From NCBI GenBank assembly GCA_034432635.1, contig DAOUBK010000115.1, positions 15,267-79,266 on the forward strand: a stretch of 64,000 bases of DNA, given 5' to 3'. The stretch is from Roseiflexus sp034432635. Lineage in GTDB: Bacteria > Chloroflexota > Chloroflexia > Chloroflexales > Roseiflexaceae. A program made the translations under genes and the position numbers. A model generated the notes under the pieces. That model was not told the origin of the DNA and did not search any database. It saw only the letters and a program-made list of their open reading frames with translations. Shown one piece after another: positions 45,561 to 62,262 of this stretch; the stretch's first letter is position 1, and each line of letters begins with the position of its first letter.

Positions 45561-45824
45561 GGGAGAATCCCTCCATTACTGAGTGCAATGTGTCTGCGAG
45601 GCACCAGAATGGCGTCTTTCTGCGTATCCTGATCCCCGCTTCGTGTCGTTCCGGACGGACGACGCCTGTGGCGTCAATGTCACCAGACACACCTGGCTGA
45701 CCAGGCTGCTGTACCCATGTCTTAGTGATATGACCGGCAGAAAGACAGGAACAGTATTGTACCATACCGTCCTCGTCCTGGCGGAGGAGTTTGGCGATGT
45801 GGACAAGAGGATTCTGGAAACGAC
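45561..45824. other. Gap upstream of pepF
   Basis: 264 bases between pepF and the metal-transport operon, both leftward. On the minus strand TACAAT gives a possible -10 for pepF without a good -35. A small hairpin GACGCC-TGT-GGCGTC (45661-45675) is present. No gene was seen. Confidence 0.4.
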
Positions 45825-46667
45825 CTACCCGCGTCGCCAGAGAATACCACGCTCCGGCGCGAACAGGAAGACAAGCGTAAACAGAGCCGTCGCCACCAGC
45901 ACAACCGCCGCACCTGAGGCGATATTGACATAGTAGCTCAAATACAACCCGGCAATACTAGAGACCGCACCGATCAGGGCGGCGACCATCATCATCGTGG
46001 GCAACCGTCGGGTGAGCAGGTAGGCTGTGGCGCCAGGAGTAACCAGCATCGCTGCAACCAGTCCCACACCGACTGTTTGCAGCGACACAACGATGGTCAG
46101 CGCAATCAAAAGCAGCAACAGCATACGCAGACGTTCGACCGGCACGCGTTGGGTGGCTGCCAGCACCGGATCGAACGCAATGACCAGGAACTGACGATAG
46201 AGCACCAGGATGGTCAGCAGCACCGCTGCACCGATCCCCGCGATCAGCCACACGTCGGTCGGGCTGACCCCCAGCACATTGCCGAACATAATATGTGTCA
46301 GATCGACAGCGTAGGTGCGCACACTGCTGATCAACGCCACTCCCAACGCCAGTGCTGCGGCGAAGACAATGCCGATGGCAGTATCTTCCTTGATCGTTCC
46401 CTGGCGTGAGAAAAGACTGATCAGCAACGCAACGACAACGGCTGCGGCAAGCGCACCTATCAGCAGGTTTGCTCCCATCAGGTAGGCAAGTGCAACTCCC
46501 GGCAGCACGGCATGCGCCAGCGCATCACCGAGGAACGCCATCGAGCGCAGCACCACATAACATCCAACGATTGCACACAGGATGCCGACCAGAACCGCCG
46601 CAAGCATACTGCGCTGCATAAAACCATATGCAAGCGGTGCAACGATCCAGGACCACAGCGTATTCAT
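45825..46667 (-). CDS. Zinc/manganese ABC transporter permease (ZnuB/MntB type)
   Basis: 280 residues with about eight hydrophobic helices. MLAAVLVGILCAIVGCYVVL and MAFLGDALAHAVLPGVALAY near the start are diagnostic of family 3 metal permeases. Overlaps of four bases join it to the ATPase gene upstream, and the ATPase gene to the binding-protein gene, so all three form a single transcript. The metal is zinc or manganese; the histidine-rich binding protein favours zinc. Confidence 0.92.
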   Translation of the reverse strand: MNTLWSWIVAPLAYGFMQRSMLAAVLVGILCAIVGCYVVLRSMAFLGDALAHAVLPGVALAYLMGANLLIGALAAAVVVALLISLFSRQGTIKEDTAIGIVFAAALALGVALISSVRTYAVDLTHIMFGNVLGVSPTDVWLIAGIGAAVLLTILVLYRQFLVIAFDPVLAATQRVPVERLRMLLLLLIALTIVVSLQTVGVGLVAAMLVTPGATAYLLTRRLPTMMMVAALIGAVSSIAGLYLSYYVNIASGAAVVLVATALFTLVFLFAPERGILWRRG

Positions 46668-47479
46668 TTCACCACAATGCTTTCCGGTTCAGATGAATGA
46701 CACGCACACTGATCGACCAGCACTGAGCCATCGGGCAGCGTCAATACCTGTCCGCCAAACGCCTCAGCAAGCAGATCACGACTCAAGACTCTGGCTGGAG
46801 GTCCATCACCGATCAGGCGCCGGTTGATCAGCAATACACGCTCAAAGCGCGCCGCTGCCAGACCGAGGTCGTGCGTGGAGAGGACAATCGTCACCTTTTG
46901 ATCGCTGAGGGCATCGAGCACACTGAGAGTCGCTTCCTGGGTTGCTACATCAACGCCGGTGAACGGTTCGTCGAGCAGCAGGATATGCGGTTCCTGTGCC
47001 AGCGCGCGCGCCAGAAAGACGCGCTGTTGCTGACCGCCGGACAATTCGCCGATAGGACGACGCGCCAGGTGCGCCACACCCATCAACTCCATCCCGCGTT
47101 CGACCGCCGCACGGTCGGCGCGCGTCGGTCGTTTCAACCAGCCGAGCCGTCCAAACCGTCCCATCATCACCACATCGGCGACGGTTACCGGGAAGCGCCA
47201 GTCAACATCTTCACGCTGCGGCACATATGCAACACAGTCAGTATGCGCGCCGAGCGGCAGTCCATGAACGCAGATCGTGCCGCGCTGTGGCTTCACCAGC
47301 CCGACCAGCGCCTTGAAGAGGGTCGACTTGCCGGCGCCGTTTGGGCCCACCAGTACCACCCGTTCACCGTATTCCACACGAAACGAAATATCATCAAGCA
47401 CCCGCCGCCGCCCATAAGCGACGGTCAGGCGCTCGATCTCCAGATGGGCTGCTTCCCGTTCGATATGCAGCGAATTCAT
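46664..47479 (-). CDS. Zinc/manganese ABC transporter ATP-binding protein
   Basis: 271 residues. Walker A is VGPNGAGKST, the signature is LSGGQQQRVFLARAL, and Walker B is LLLDEPFTGVD followed by a switch histidine (STHDLG). It overlaps the permease and binding-protein genes by four bases on each side. It powers import by the neighbouring permease. The C-terminal part after the switch region is longer than the minimum but shows no separate domain. Confidence 0.93.
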   Translation of the reverse strand: MNSLHIEREAAHLEIERLTVAYGRRRVLDDISFRVEYGERVVLVGPNGAGKSTLFKALVGLVKPQRGTICVHGLPLGAHTDCVAYVPQREDVDWRFPVTVADVVMMGRFGRLGWLKRPTRADRAAVERGMELMGVAHLARRPIGELSGGQQQRVFLARALAQEPHILLLDEPFTGVDVATQEATLSVLDALSDQKVTIVLSTHDLGLAAARFERVLLINRRLIGDGPPARVLSRDLLAEAFGGQVLTLPDGSVLVDQCACHSSEPESIVVK

Positions 47480-48942
47480 CCCTGTTTCAACGCCTCAACG
47501 ATCCGTTTAACATTGTACCGCATCATATCGATGTATGTTGGCGCCGGTCCATCCGCTTCCGATAACGAGTGCGTGTAGAGATCGGAAACAATCGTGATAC
47601 CGGTCTCGCGTGCCAGTTGTTCAGCAAGTTGCGGGTTGGCGCCGGTTTCCAGGAAGATGACTTTGACACCCGCGTCGCGTATCTGCTCGGTCAACCGTGC
47701 CAGTTGCTGCGCCGACGGGGAGGCGCCGGTACTGACCCTGGGTACAATTGTGCCAATGATACGGAAGCCATAGCGGTCGGCAAAATACCCGAAACTCTCG
47801 TGGTCTGTCACTAGTTTACGGTTGGCTTCAGGAATTGCGGCAACCTCATCGGCAATGAAACGGTCGAGTTCATTCAGTTGCGCAATATAGCGCTCAGCAT
47901 TTGCGCGGTAGACCTCTGCGCCAGCAGGGTCGGCGCTGATCAATCCGTCGCGGATGTTGGCAACATAGGTGACGACTTTGGTCGGATCGAGCCAGAAGTG
48001 CGGGTCGCCCTTATCGTGGTGATGATGTCCGCCGGGCGTACTGATCATCAGGGTTGCCTGCGGCGCACGAAAACCTGTCAGCGCTAGCAGATACTCACCC
48101 TTCTCCACATCCATGATCATCGCCTGAGTCAACCCGGAGCAGTCAAGCGTCAGCGTCTCTTCGGCGTCGATCGCGGCGCCTGTGGCGATGCCGGTCACAA
48201 CCAGGGTGCCGTCGCCGGTCGCAACGGCGATCTCACCACCTTCGGCGTCCCATTTCAAGAAACCGGCGTACGTACCGTCCACCTGCCGATTCAGCGTCAC
48301 CTTCCGGAACATCCCGCCATGATCGTGGGCATGATCGTGATCGGCTTCTTTCTCTGCGTGGACGCCGAGTTCAACGGCGGATTCCTGGTCGGCGCCGGCA
48401 GCAATCTCTTCTGCCGCCAGGAAGAGATCGGCTGCCTCGACGCACAGCGCCTCGGTCAGTTCTTCTGGACTTATGACCGCTACTTCGCCTTCACGCGCTG
48501 TGCGACTGCTCAACCCTTGCGACGCTTCGATAACCAGGCGCTCACCGCCGGCGTTTTCCAGCAAACCGGCAAGAAACTCTTCAAAACCTGCGCCATTGAC
48601 GATTAGAACGTCACTGTCGGCAACTTTGCGCACGTCTGCGGGTGTTGGTTCGAAGATGTGCGGATCGACGCCGAGCGGGATCAATGCTTCGACCTTCAAC
48701 CGGTCGCCGGCGACATTCTGCGCGATGTCAGCCAAAAATGACTCCGCTGCCAGAACGTTGAGCGTGGGCGCTGCCGCTACGGGCGGCGTAGCTGGCGCAA
48801 TCGTCGGTTCGGCAGGCGCAACCGTCGGTTCAGTGGGCGCAGTTGTCGGCGATGCCCCGCCCGAGGGCGCTGGTTGCGCTCCACCACACGCGCTGAGCGC
48901 CAGCACCACGACAAGCATGAGAGCAAATAACCGTGTGGACAT
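47476..48942 (-). CDS. Zinc/manganese ABC transporter substrate-binding lipoprotein (ZnuA type) with insertion
   Basis: 488 residues, about 180 longer than usual. A lipobox (LALSAC, Cys19) precedes a threonine/proline-rich linker. ZnuA metal ligands appear as GVDPHIFEPT (His95), HFWLDP (His315), a later VTDHESF and a late FLETGANPQ glutamate. Between residues 145 and 305 an inserted region contains the histidine run HDHAHDH (residues 202-208) and beta-rich sequence, and the run HHHH (306-309) precedes the second ligand. ATG 48942 has AAGGAAGGAAC about five bases upstream. The insertion may be a second metal-binding or regulatory module. Confidence 0.9.
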   Translation of the reverse strand: MSTRLFALMLVVVLALSACGGAQPAPSGGASPTTAPTEPTVAPAEPTIAPATPPVAAAPTLNVLAAESFLADIAQNVAGDRLKVEALIPLGVDPHIFEPTPADVRKVADSDVLIVNGAGFEEFLAGLLENAGGERLVIEASQGLSSRTAREGEVAVISPEELTEALCVEAADLFLAAEEIAAGADQESAVELGVHAEKEADHDHAHDHGGMFRKVTLNRQVDGTYAGFLKWDAEGGEIAVATGDGTLVVTGIATGAAIDAEETLTLDCSGLTQAMIMDVEKGEYLLALTGFRAPQATLMISTPGGHHHHDKGDPHFWLDPTKVVTYVANIRDGLISADPAGAEVYRANAERYIAQLNELDRFIADEVAAIPEANRKLVTDHESFGYFADRYGFRIIGTIVPRVSTGASPSAQQLARLTEQIRDAGVKVIFLETGANPQLAEQLARETGITIVSDLYTHSLSEADGPAPTYIDMMRYNVKRIVEALKQG

Positions 48943-49002
48943 CTGTTCCTTCCTTTTTACATACAAAGTATCAAAAAGTAATGTGGAGAACTTATGCCTT
49001 CC

Positions 49003-49031
49003 ATTATAGCAAAACGGCGCAGATACAACAA
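49003..49031 (-). promoter_or_regulatory. Predicted sigma-70 promoter of the metal-transport operon
   Basis: On the minus strand TTGTTG (49026-49031) is 17 bases from a perfect TATAAT (49003-49008). The leader to ATG 48942 is about 55 bases. No Zur- or MntR-type palindrome could be recognised with confidence near it. Confidence 0.65.
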
Positions 49032-49175
49032 GGGTTCAAAGGTGTTATTGATACATAATTTTTATAAAGAATCTGATGCTCGATGCTCTCCGTTGAGAGG
49101 AAGTCGTTCTTGCCTCGCGTTCGGCAGGAGAGCCAGGTGTGGCGAGGATGCCGACCACCAGCACAGGTTTCACCG

Positions 49176-49204
49176 TTGCGATGGCGCGCGCCGGATGCTA
49201 TAAT
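49176..49204 (+). promoter_or_regulatory. Predicted sigma-70 promoter of the pseudokinase gene
   Basis: TTGCGA (49176-49181) lies 17 bases before a perfect TATAAT (49199-49204). The start codon at 49238 is about 27 bases downstream of the predicted transcript start. No strong ribosome-binding site is visible. Confidence 0.6.
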
Positions 49205-49237
49205 CACCTGTAGAAAGAACCCACCGATAACACTGGT

Positions 49238-50623
49238 ATGGCTCAGTCTCCCACGCCCACTGCGCCGGTGCTGCACAATCGCTATCGCATCGAAGAGCGA
49301 CTTGGCGCAACACGTCTCGCAGTCGTCTATCGGGCATACGATGAGCGATTGCAGTGTCGCGTGCTGGTCGCAATGCTGCGCAAAGAACTCCTCGACCAGG
49401 AAACGTTGCGCCGTCGCTTTGTCGCCGAAGCACAGTTTGGTGCGCAGCACGTGCATCCGTCGCTGCTGCACGTCTACGACAGTGGTGAAGTTGCCGGGCG
49501 CCCGTTTATGGTGACGGAGTATGTAATCGGCAAAACGTTGCGCGAATCCGGACCGTTGACGGTCGAGGTTGCATTGCTCTATTTCCGTCAGATTGTCGGT
49601 GCTGTTGCTGCGTGTCAGGCGGCTGGCGCACCACATCCGCCGATAAGTAGCGCGAATGTGATACTTGTCGACGAAGGGCATGTTGAGTTGATCGAAAACT
49701 GGAGTATGACACCGGCGCAGTCTGGTCTCGATGCAGCAGCATACCGCGCGCCGGAACGTATGTCCGGTCAGCCTCCTAGTGCTGCCAGTGTTGTCTATTC
49801 GCTTGGATTGCTACTGATCGAAATGCTGACGGGGCGCAGGGTTATTGAAGGCGCCGATCTGGATGGGATTCTTCAGGCGCAACGGAACCTCGTGCTTCCA
49901 ACGCTCAGCGCCCTGCATCCCCACATCTATCTGCCGTCGCTGGCGCGCCTGCTGGCGCGTGCAACTGCGCCTGACCCGTTGCAGCGTTTTCCCGATGCCC
50001 TCGCCTTGAACCAGGCGCTCGACGAAGTGTGGCGGAGTGTCAGCCGCGATACTGATCGCCTGACATCGCCGATGCGCTCTGCTCCGATCGGCTGGCAGAC
50101 GCCGCCGCCGCTGAATATTCGCCCGGCGCCGGTTGCTGCCGACCCATCCCCATCTTCCGCCACACCTGCTGCGACAATCGATACAAATCAGTTGATGCTG
50201 CAAACTGCGCGGCAACGTTCACTGGCGGCGTTGATCGCAATGCTTATGCTCTTCGTGCTGGTTGGTTCAGGCGCCTATGTGCTGACAAGTCTGGCGCTCG
50301 AGGGGTTGACCAGCATTCGTCTGCCACGCCCGCAGATATCGCTGCCGGAAGGCATAGCGCTCCCCGACTGGCTTACCGGCGTCGGAGGCGGCTTCGGCGA
50401 GGTTCTGATCGTCTCGATTGGCGATGTAGAAGGCTTGAATCTGCGTGATGAGCCAGGACTGAATGCGCCCATCATTGGTCTGCTCCCCAACGGAACCCGT
50501 GTGCGTAAACTGGAAGGACCGCGTATCGTCGATAATGTTCCGTGGGTACGGGTGCGTGGTGAGATCAACGGTCGACCGGTCGAAGGGTGGGTTTCGCAGT
50601 TGTTTGTACGCGCCGAAGGGTAG
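49238..50623 (+). CDS. Protein pseudokinase with transmembrane helix and SH3-like domain
   Basis: 461 residues laid out like the PknB-type kinases of Chloroflexota: kinase fold (residues 1-270), linker, membrane helix (about 330-350, ALIAMLMLFVLVGSGAYVL) and a bacterial SH3-like domain (about 385-461, GLNLRDEPGLNAPIIGLLP). The kinase residues are lost: the VAIK lysine position is Ala45 (VLVAMLR), HRD-x-K reads H-P-P-I-S (133-137), and DFG reads E-N-W (153-155). The glycine loop is also gone (RLGATRLAVVY). Only the N of the catalytic loop (Asn140) and the APE-like region (YRAPERM) remain. A scaffold or sensor that works without phosphotransfer is likely. Fold and domain order are seen; function is inferred. 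Confidence 0.88.
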   Translation: MAQSPTPTAPVLHNRYRIEERLGATRLAVVYRAYDERLQCRVLVAMLRKELLDQETLRRRFVAEAQFGAQHVHPSLLHVYDSGEVAGRPFMVTEYVIGKTLRESGPLTVEVALLYFRQIVGAVAACQAAGAPHPPISSANVILVDEGHVELIENWSMTPAQSGLDAAAYRAPERMSGQPPSAASVVYSLGLLLIEMLTGRRVIEGADLDGILQAQRNLVLPTLSALHPHIYLPSLARLLARATAPDPLQRFPDALALNQALDEVWRSVSRDTDRLTSPMRSAPIGWQTPPPLNIRPAPVAADPSPSSATPAATIDTNQLMLQTARQRSLAALIAMLMLFVLVGSGAYVLTSLALEGLTSIRLPRPQISLPEGIALPDWLTGVGGGFGEVLIVSIGDVEGLNLRDEPGLNAPIIGLLPNGTRVRKLEGPRIVDNVPWVRVRGEINGRPVEGWVSQLFVRAEG

Positions 50624-50638
50624 GATCGCTTCGCGTGC

Positions 50639-51403
50639 ATGGGTGAGACGTGCTATCGTATGGAAATCCCTGATACGCTGATCGAACGCCTGCGTAACGC
50701 GCGGCGTGTGGCGGTTCTGACTGGCGCCGGTGTTTCAGCCGAGAGCGGTGTGCCGACGTTTCGTGATGCGCAAACGGGTTTATGGGCGCGCTATGATCCG
50801 CACGAACTGGCCTCGCCTGATGCGTTTCGCGCCAACCCCGCGCTGGTATGGCAGTGGTACGCCTACCGGCGCAGTCTGGTGGCGGCGGCTGAACCCAATC
50901 CGGGGCACGTTGCCCTCGCCGAACTGGAACGTCGGATAGCCGATTTTACGCTGATCACCCAGAATGTCGATGGTCTTCATCGCTGCGCCGGAAGTCAAAA
51001 CATGGTAGAATTGCATGGAAATCTGAATCGGTACCGTTGCTTTGCCGATAACGAACCGGTCGAGTTGACGACGGTTCCGCAGGATGCGCCGCCTCCCTGC
51101 CCGCGTTGCGGCGGTCTGGTGCGTCCCGATGTCGTCTGGTTTGGCGAATTGCTGCCCCCACATGCCTGGCGTGTCGCTGTGGCGGCTGCAAAGCAGTGTG
51201 AACTGTTCCTCTGTGTGGGCACTTCAGGAGTCGTCTATCCGGCAGCCGATCTCCCATTGATCGCGCGGTCTGCCGCTGCATATACCGTTGAGATCAATAT
51301 CGCTCCGGGCGCGCTCGATGGGTTGCTGGATCTGCACCTGTACGCCCCCTCAGGGCACGTGCTTCCTGCACTGGTGGCTGCTGCTTTTGGCAACGCCGCA
51401 TAA
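50639..51403 (+). CDS. Sir2-family NAD-dependent protein deacylase
   Basis: 254 residues. The NAD site reads TGAGVSAESGVPTFRDA, QNVDGLH has the catalytic N and D (109 and 111), and the catalytic base is His126 (VELHGNL). One zinc cysteine pair is clear (CPRCG, 154 and 157); the first pair is partly lost, with only Cys134. Deacylases of this class remove acetyl, succinyl or other acyl groups from lysine. ATG 50639 is used; ATG 50660 (MEIPDTL) is an alternative. It lies just downstream of the pseudokinase and is followed by a relative that lacks the active-site residues. Confidence 0.9.
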   Translation: MGETCYRMEIPDTLIERLRNARRVAVLTGAGVSAESGVPTFRDAQTGLWARYDPHELASPDAFRANPALVWQWYAYRRSLVAAAEPNPGHVALAELERRIADFTLITQNVDGLHRCAGSQNMVELHGNLNRYRCFADNEPVELTTVPQDAPPPCPRCGGLVRPDVVWFGELLPPHAWRVAVAAAKQCELFLCVGTSGVVYPAADLPLIARSAAAYTVEINIAPGALDGLLDLHLYAPSGHVLPALVAAAFGNAA

Positions 51404-51449
51404 TCCGCTGTGCTGCAACATCGCTGCACCTCGCTAAAGGAGATGCGCC

Positions 51450-52229
51450 ATGCTCCTCACATTGCCCGATGATGTTCTCTACCGACTGATCAATGCCCGG
51501 CGCGTCGTGGCGCTCACCGGCGGCGGCGTGGCAGCGGAGAGCGGTATACCCTCGTTTCGTGAAGCGCACACCGGTCACTGGGCGCAGTACGACGTCAGCG
51601 AACTGGCGACGCCACAGGCGTTCGTCCGCAATCCGCGTCTCGTGTGGGAGTGGTATGCGTACCGTCGTATGCTGGCTGAACGCGCCCAACCTGGTGCAAC
51701 ACACTACGCGCTCGTTGATCTGGAGCAGCACTATCCAGAGTTTACGCTGATCACGCAGTCGATCGATGGGTTGCACTGGCGGGCAGGGTCGCGCGATCTG
51801 ATCGAACTGAATGGCAGTCTCCGACGTTGTCGCTGCTTCGAGTCGGGGCATGTTGCGTTTGCCTGGGACGATGACGGCGAGATTCCGCCGCGTTGTGTGC
51901 AGTGCGGCAGTCCGCTCCGTCCTGATGTGGTGATGTTCGGCGAAGGATTGCCGCATCACGAGTTGCGGCGCGCGCGACAGGCAGTTGAGCAGTGTGATGT
52001 CTTTCTCTGCGTTGGAACGGTCGGTGCGATTGAGCCGGTCGCTTCCTTCCCGTTCGTGGCGCGTCGCCATGGCGCTTTTGTTATGACCATCGCACCTGAT
52101 GATTCGATCTACACCCTGATGGCAGACTATGTGATTGCTGCCCAGCCCGGCGCCATTGCTTCCGAACTCGTGCGTCTGATCGTTGGTGATGTCGGTGGTC
52201 TGGAAGAGTTGCAAGCCGATGCTCTCTAA
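51450..52229 (+). CDS. Sirtuin paralogue lacking catalytic residues
   Basis: 259 residues, aligned throughout with the preceding sirtuin. The NAD loop becomes TGGGVAAESGIPSFREA, QNVDG becomes QSIDG (Ser104), and the catalytic histidine is Asn121 (IELNGSL). Cysteines remain at 127, 129, 149 and 152. Loss of both histidine and asparagine makes normal deacylation unlikely. NAD or ADP-ribose may still be bound. It starts 46 bases after the active paralogue and may form a heteromer with it or act as a sensor. This is a tandem duplication followed by divergence. Confidence 0.85.
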   Translation: MLLTLPDDVLYRLINARRVVALTGGGVAAESGIPSFREAHTGHWAQYDVSELATPQAFVRNPRLVWEWYAYRRMLAERAQPGATHYALVDLEQHYPEFTLITQSIDGLHWRAGSRDLIELNGSLRRCRCFESGHVAFAWDDDGEIPPRCVQCGSPLRPDVVMFGEGLPHHELRRARQAVEQCDVFLCVGTVGAIEPVASFPFVARRHGAFVMTIAPDDSIYTLMADYVIAAQPGAIASELVRLIVGDVGGLEELQADAL

Positions 52230-52250
52230 CCCTGGTGGCGGGAGATGGTC

Positions 52251-52868
52251 ATGAATCTGCGTGGTCCAAGAGTGTTCATTCGTCCCTGGGAGAGTCATGA
52301 TGATGATGTGGCGGATACCTGGCCGCCCTACAATGATCCTTTCGATCCGTTGTGGAACCTGCCGCGTCCATCATCGTTCGGCGGCAGCGTATGGCATACA
52401 TTTCTCGAAAACGGCGCCCGACGCCAGAGCTGGGCGGTCGAGGATACGAGTGGCGCTCTGATCGGGCGCATCTCGCTCCGCGAAATCGACCGGCAACGCG
52501 AGCAGGCCCGCCTCGGCGTGACGTTCGCGGCGCCATATGTGGGCCGTGGTCTGGGCACGGAGGCGCTCACGCTGTTTCTCGACTACTACTTCGGTACGCT
52601 CAACTATCGCCTGCTGGTGCTCGACGTCGCTGCGCCGAATGTCCGCGCAGTGCGCTGCTACATGCGGCTCGGGTTTCAGTATGTCGAGAGCGACTGGCGC
52701 AACGCCGGTGCGCTCTTCGACCGACGGGTGCTCGATCAGCCGATGTATGCGCCGCTACGCCGCCATTTCCGTGATGATCTGCGTGGTCTGAAGGTCGAGT
52801 TCTTCGAAATGCGCCTCTGCCGCGAGGAATGGATCCAGCGCCGTGCGCCGGTTGGGCTGCATGGGTGA
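52251..52868 (+). CDS. GNAT family N-acetyltransferase (RimJ/RimL-like)
   Basis: About 205 residues. VFIRPWESHDDDVADTWP at the start and GVTFAAPYVGRGLGTEALTL (acetyl-CoA loop R/Q-x-x-G-x-G) followed by VRAVRCYMRLGFQYVES are standard for the RimJ/RimL group. ATG 52251 has GGGAG six bases upstream; ATG 52245 is possible. It lies 21 bases after the sirtuin paralogue and is probably co-transcribed. An acetyltransferase next to a deacylase may mean reversible protein acetylation, but the target is unknown. Confidence 0.85.
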   Translation: MNLRGPRVFIRPWESHDDDVADTWPPYNDPFDPLWNLPRPSSFGGSVWHTFLENGARRQSWAVEDTSGALIGRISLREIDRQREQARLGVTFAAPYVGRGLGTEALTLFLDYYFGTLNYRLLVLDVAAPNVRAVRCYMRLGFQYVESDWRNAGALFDRRVLDQPMYAPLRRHFRDDLRGLKVEFFEMRLCREEWIQRRAPVGLHG

Positions 52869-52969
52869 TAGACAAATAGGACTATCAGGTCTCTTCACCA
52901 GGTGCGGTTTTTTCGTTATCATAACAACGGTTAAACGCGACCATCTACGTGTTTTGACAGGCGGTTTTC

Positions 52970-53527
52970 ATGTCACTCATCGCAGGCAACCTTGGGGTCG
53001 TTCAGCGGACGCTCGATGTGCATCTTCTCACATGGGCAGTGTGCGCCGGTGCAGCAGCACATCTCTACGGCAACCGACGCCCAATCCAGGATATCGATAT
53101 TCTCATCGAGCCAGGAAAGTTATCTGAAGTCGTTCGTCTGCTGGATCGGCAGCAAAAAGTCGTACAGTTCGACGGTCAACGCATTCTCTGGCGCGGTATC
53201 AAGATTTTCGATGATCTGACCATCCGACGCGGGCGAGATGTCTATCCGTTTGTGCTCGACGCCGATATGCGCGGTCGGGTGCGACGCCTGGCGCTCCTCG
53301 GCTCGCTGGTGCCGGTGCTGTCGCCCGAAGATGTGCTGGTGCATAAAGCGTTGCTCGCGCGTGGACCCGAGGAGGGGAAGCACGATATTGCCGATGCTAC
53401 TGCTATCGCACGTCGCCAAGCGCTCGACCTGGACTATATCCAGCGGCGCTTGACGCTTATGCGGGTCAATGGCGCAGCAGCAAACCTGCTAGCGCAGGTC
53501 GGCATCGATGTGAGCATCAACCGATAA
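52970..53527 (+). CDS. Nucleotidyltransferase-fold protein (AbiEii/MNT-like)
   Basis: 185 residues. VCAGAAAHLYGNRRPIQDID contains the G-x-A-x-x-x-x-G-x-R and D-x-D pattern of the nucleotidyltransferase superfamily used by AbiEii toxins and MNT-type proteins, followed by VPVLSPEDVLVHKALLARGP and KHDIADATAI. Such proteins may transfer nucleotides to tRNA or to partner proteins. No antitoxin gene lies directly beside it, so a role as a toxin is not supported here. It ends 74 bases before a strong hairpin. Confidence 0.7.
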   Translation: MSLIAGNLGVVQRTLDVHLLTWAVCAGAAAHLYGNRRPIQDIDILIEPGKLSEVVRLLDRQQKVVQFDGQRILWRGIKIFDDLTIRRGRDVYPFVLDADMRGRVRRLALLGSLVPVLSPEDVLVHKALLARGPEEGKHDIADATAIARRQALDLDYIQRRLTLMRVNGAAANLLAQVGIDVSINR

Positions 53528-53600
53528 CGAATGGCCTGATCGCATACACGAGATTCTGTTCAGTTTTTCCATCGTGAAGCAATAACCTGACGTTACAGGC

Positions 53601-53629
53601 AAAACAGGAGGGGCATCCCCTCCTGTTTT
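53601..53629. terminator. Bidirectional intrinsic terminator
   Basis: Thirteen-base arms AAAACAGGAGGGG (53601-53613) and CCCCTCCTGTTTT (53617-53629) pair perfectly around a CAT loop, with A runs on one side and T runs on the other, so it can act for both convergent genes (the nucleotidyltransferase-fold gene and rpoC). Confidence 0.85.
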
Positions 53630-53664
53630 CAGTCTGTTTCACACGACGCCTGTCAGCGATCGTG

Positions 53665-58179
<4,515 letters not shown>

Positions 58180-58220
58180 TGTTCCCCCCGATGGCATGCG
58201 CCCCTTCAAACAACACGCAT

Positions 58221-58250
58221 CCTCCCGCCGGTCGATACGCCGGCGGGAGG
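58221..58250. other. Intercistronic hairpin between rpoB and rpoC
   Basis: Arms CCTCCCGCCGG (58221-58231) and CCGGCGGGAGG (58240-58250) pair perfectly over 11 bases with an 8-base loop. No T run follows on the minus strand, so it is more likely an RNA processing, stability or partial-attenuation element than a full terminator. Confidence 0.6.
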
Positions 58251-58266
58251 GATAACAAAATGGCGT

Positions 58267-61956
<3,690 letters not shown>

Positions 61957-62262
61957 TGGCACCTCGCTCTTGCTTGTCAGTCGCCACAGAACCTGCCGGT
62001 GCGTTCTGTCATACCGCTGACACAGAACTACCCCGGCGCTCTCCGCGTTCATTGGCGCCTGATTGCCGGATACCGGGTTCTTTGACCGTAGAAAACCGAA
62101 AACACAAACACAGACTCACGGCGCTGTCTCCCTCAATGGCAGAGACCGTGGGTTGTGTTCGTGCGTCTGATGGGTCTATCTGGAGATGCGTTTGAATAAC
62201 GCATTGAATGCCGGTGAGTTCCTCCTTCGTCCACTCCGGCGTTCGCAAATTGCGAAATACAA
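61957..62262 (-). promoter_or_regulatory. rpoB leader with palindrome and large hairpin
   Basis: About 300 bases lie between the predicted promoter and rpoB. A palindrome TTCGCAA-A-TTGCGAA (62243-62257) sits just after the -10. Further down, arms around CACGG/CCGTG and TCTC/GAGA (62110-62165) can form a long imperfect hairpin. No ribosomal protein genes (rplJL) precede rpoB here, so the leader may hold its own control. A 156-codon open frame across it lacks protein-like content. Confidence 0.5.

Noticed and set aside
52970..53527. Type II or IV toxin-antitoxin system
   Set aside because: The protein resembles AbiEii/MNT nucleotidyltransferases, but no antitoxin gene lies next to it. The upstream gene is a GNAT enzyme that is better placed with the sirtuins.
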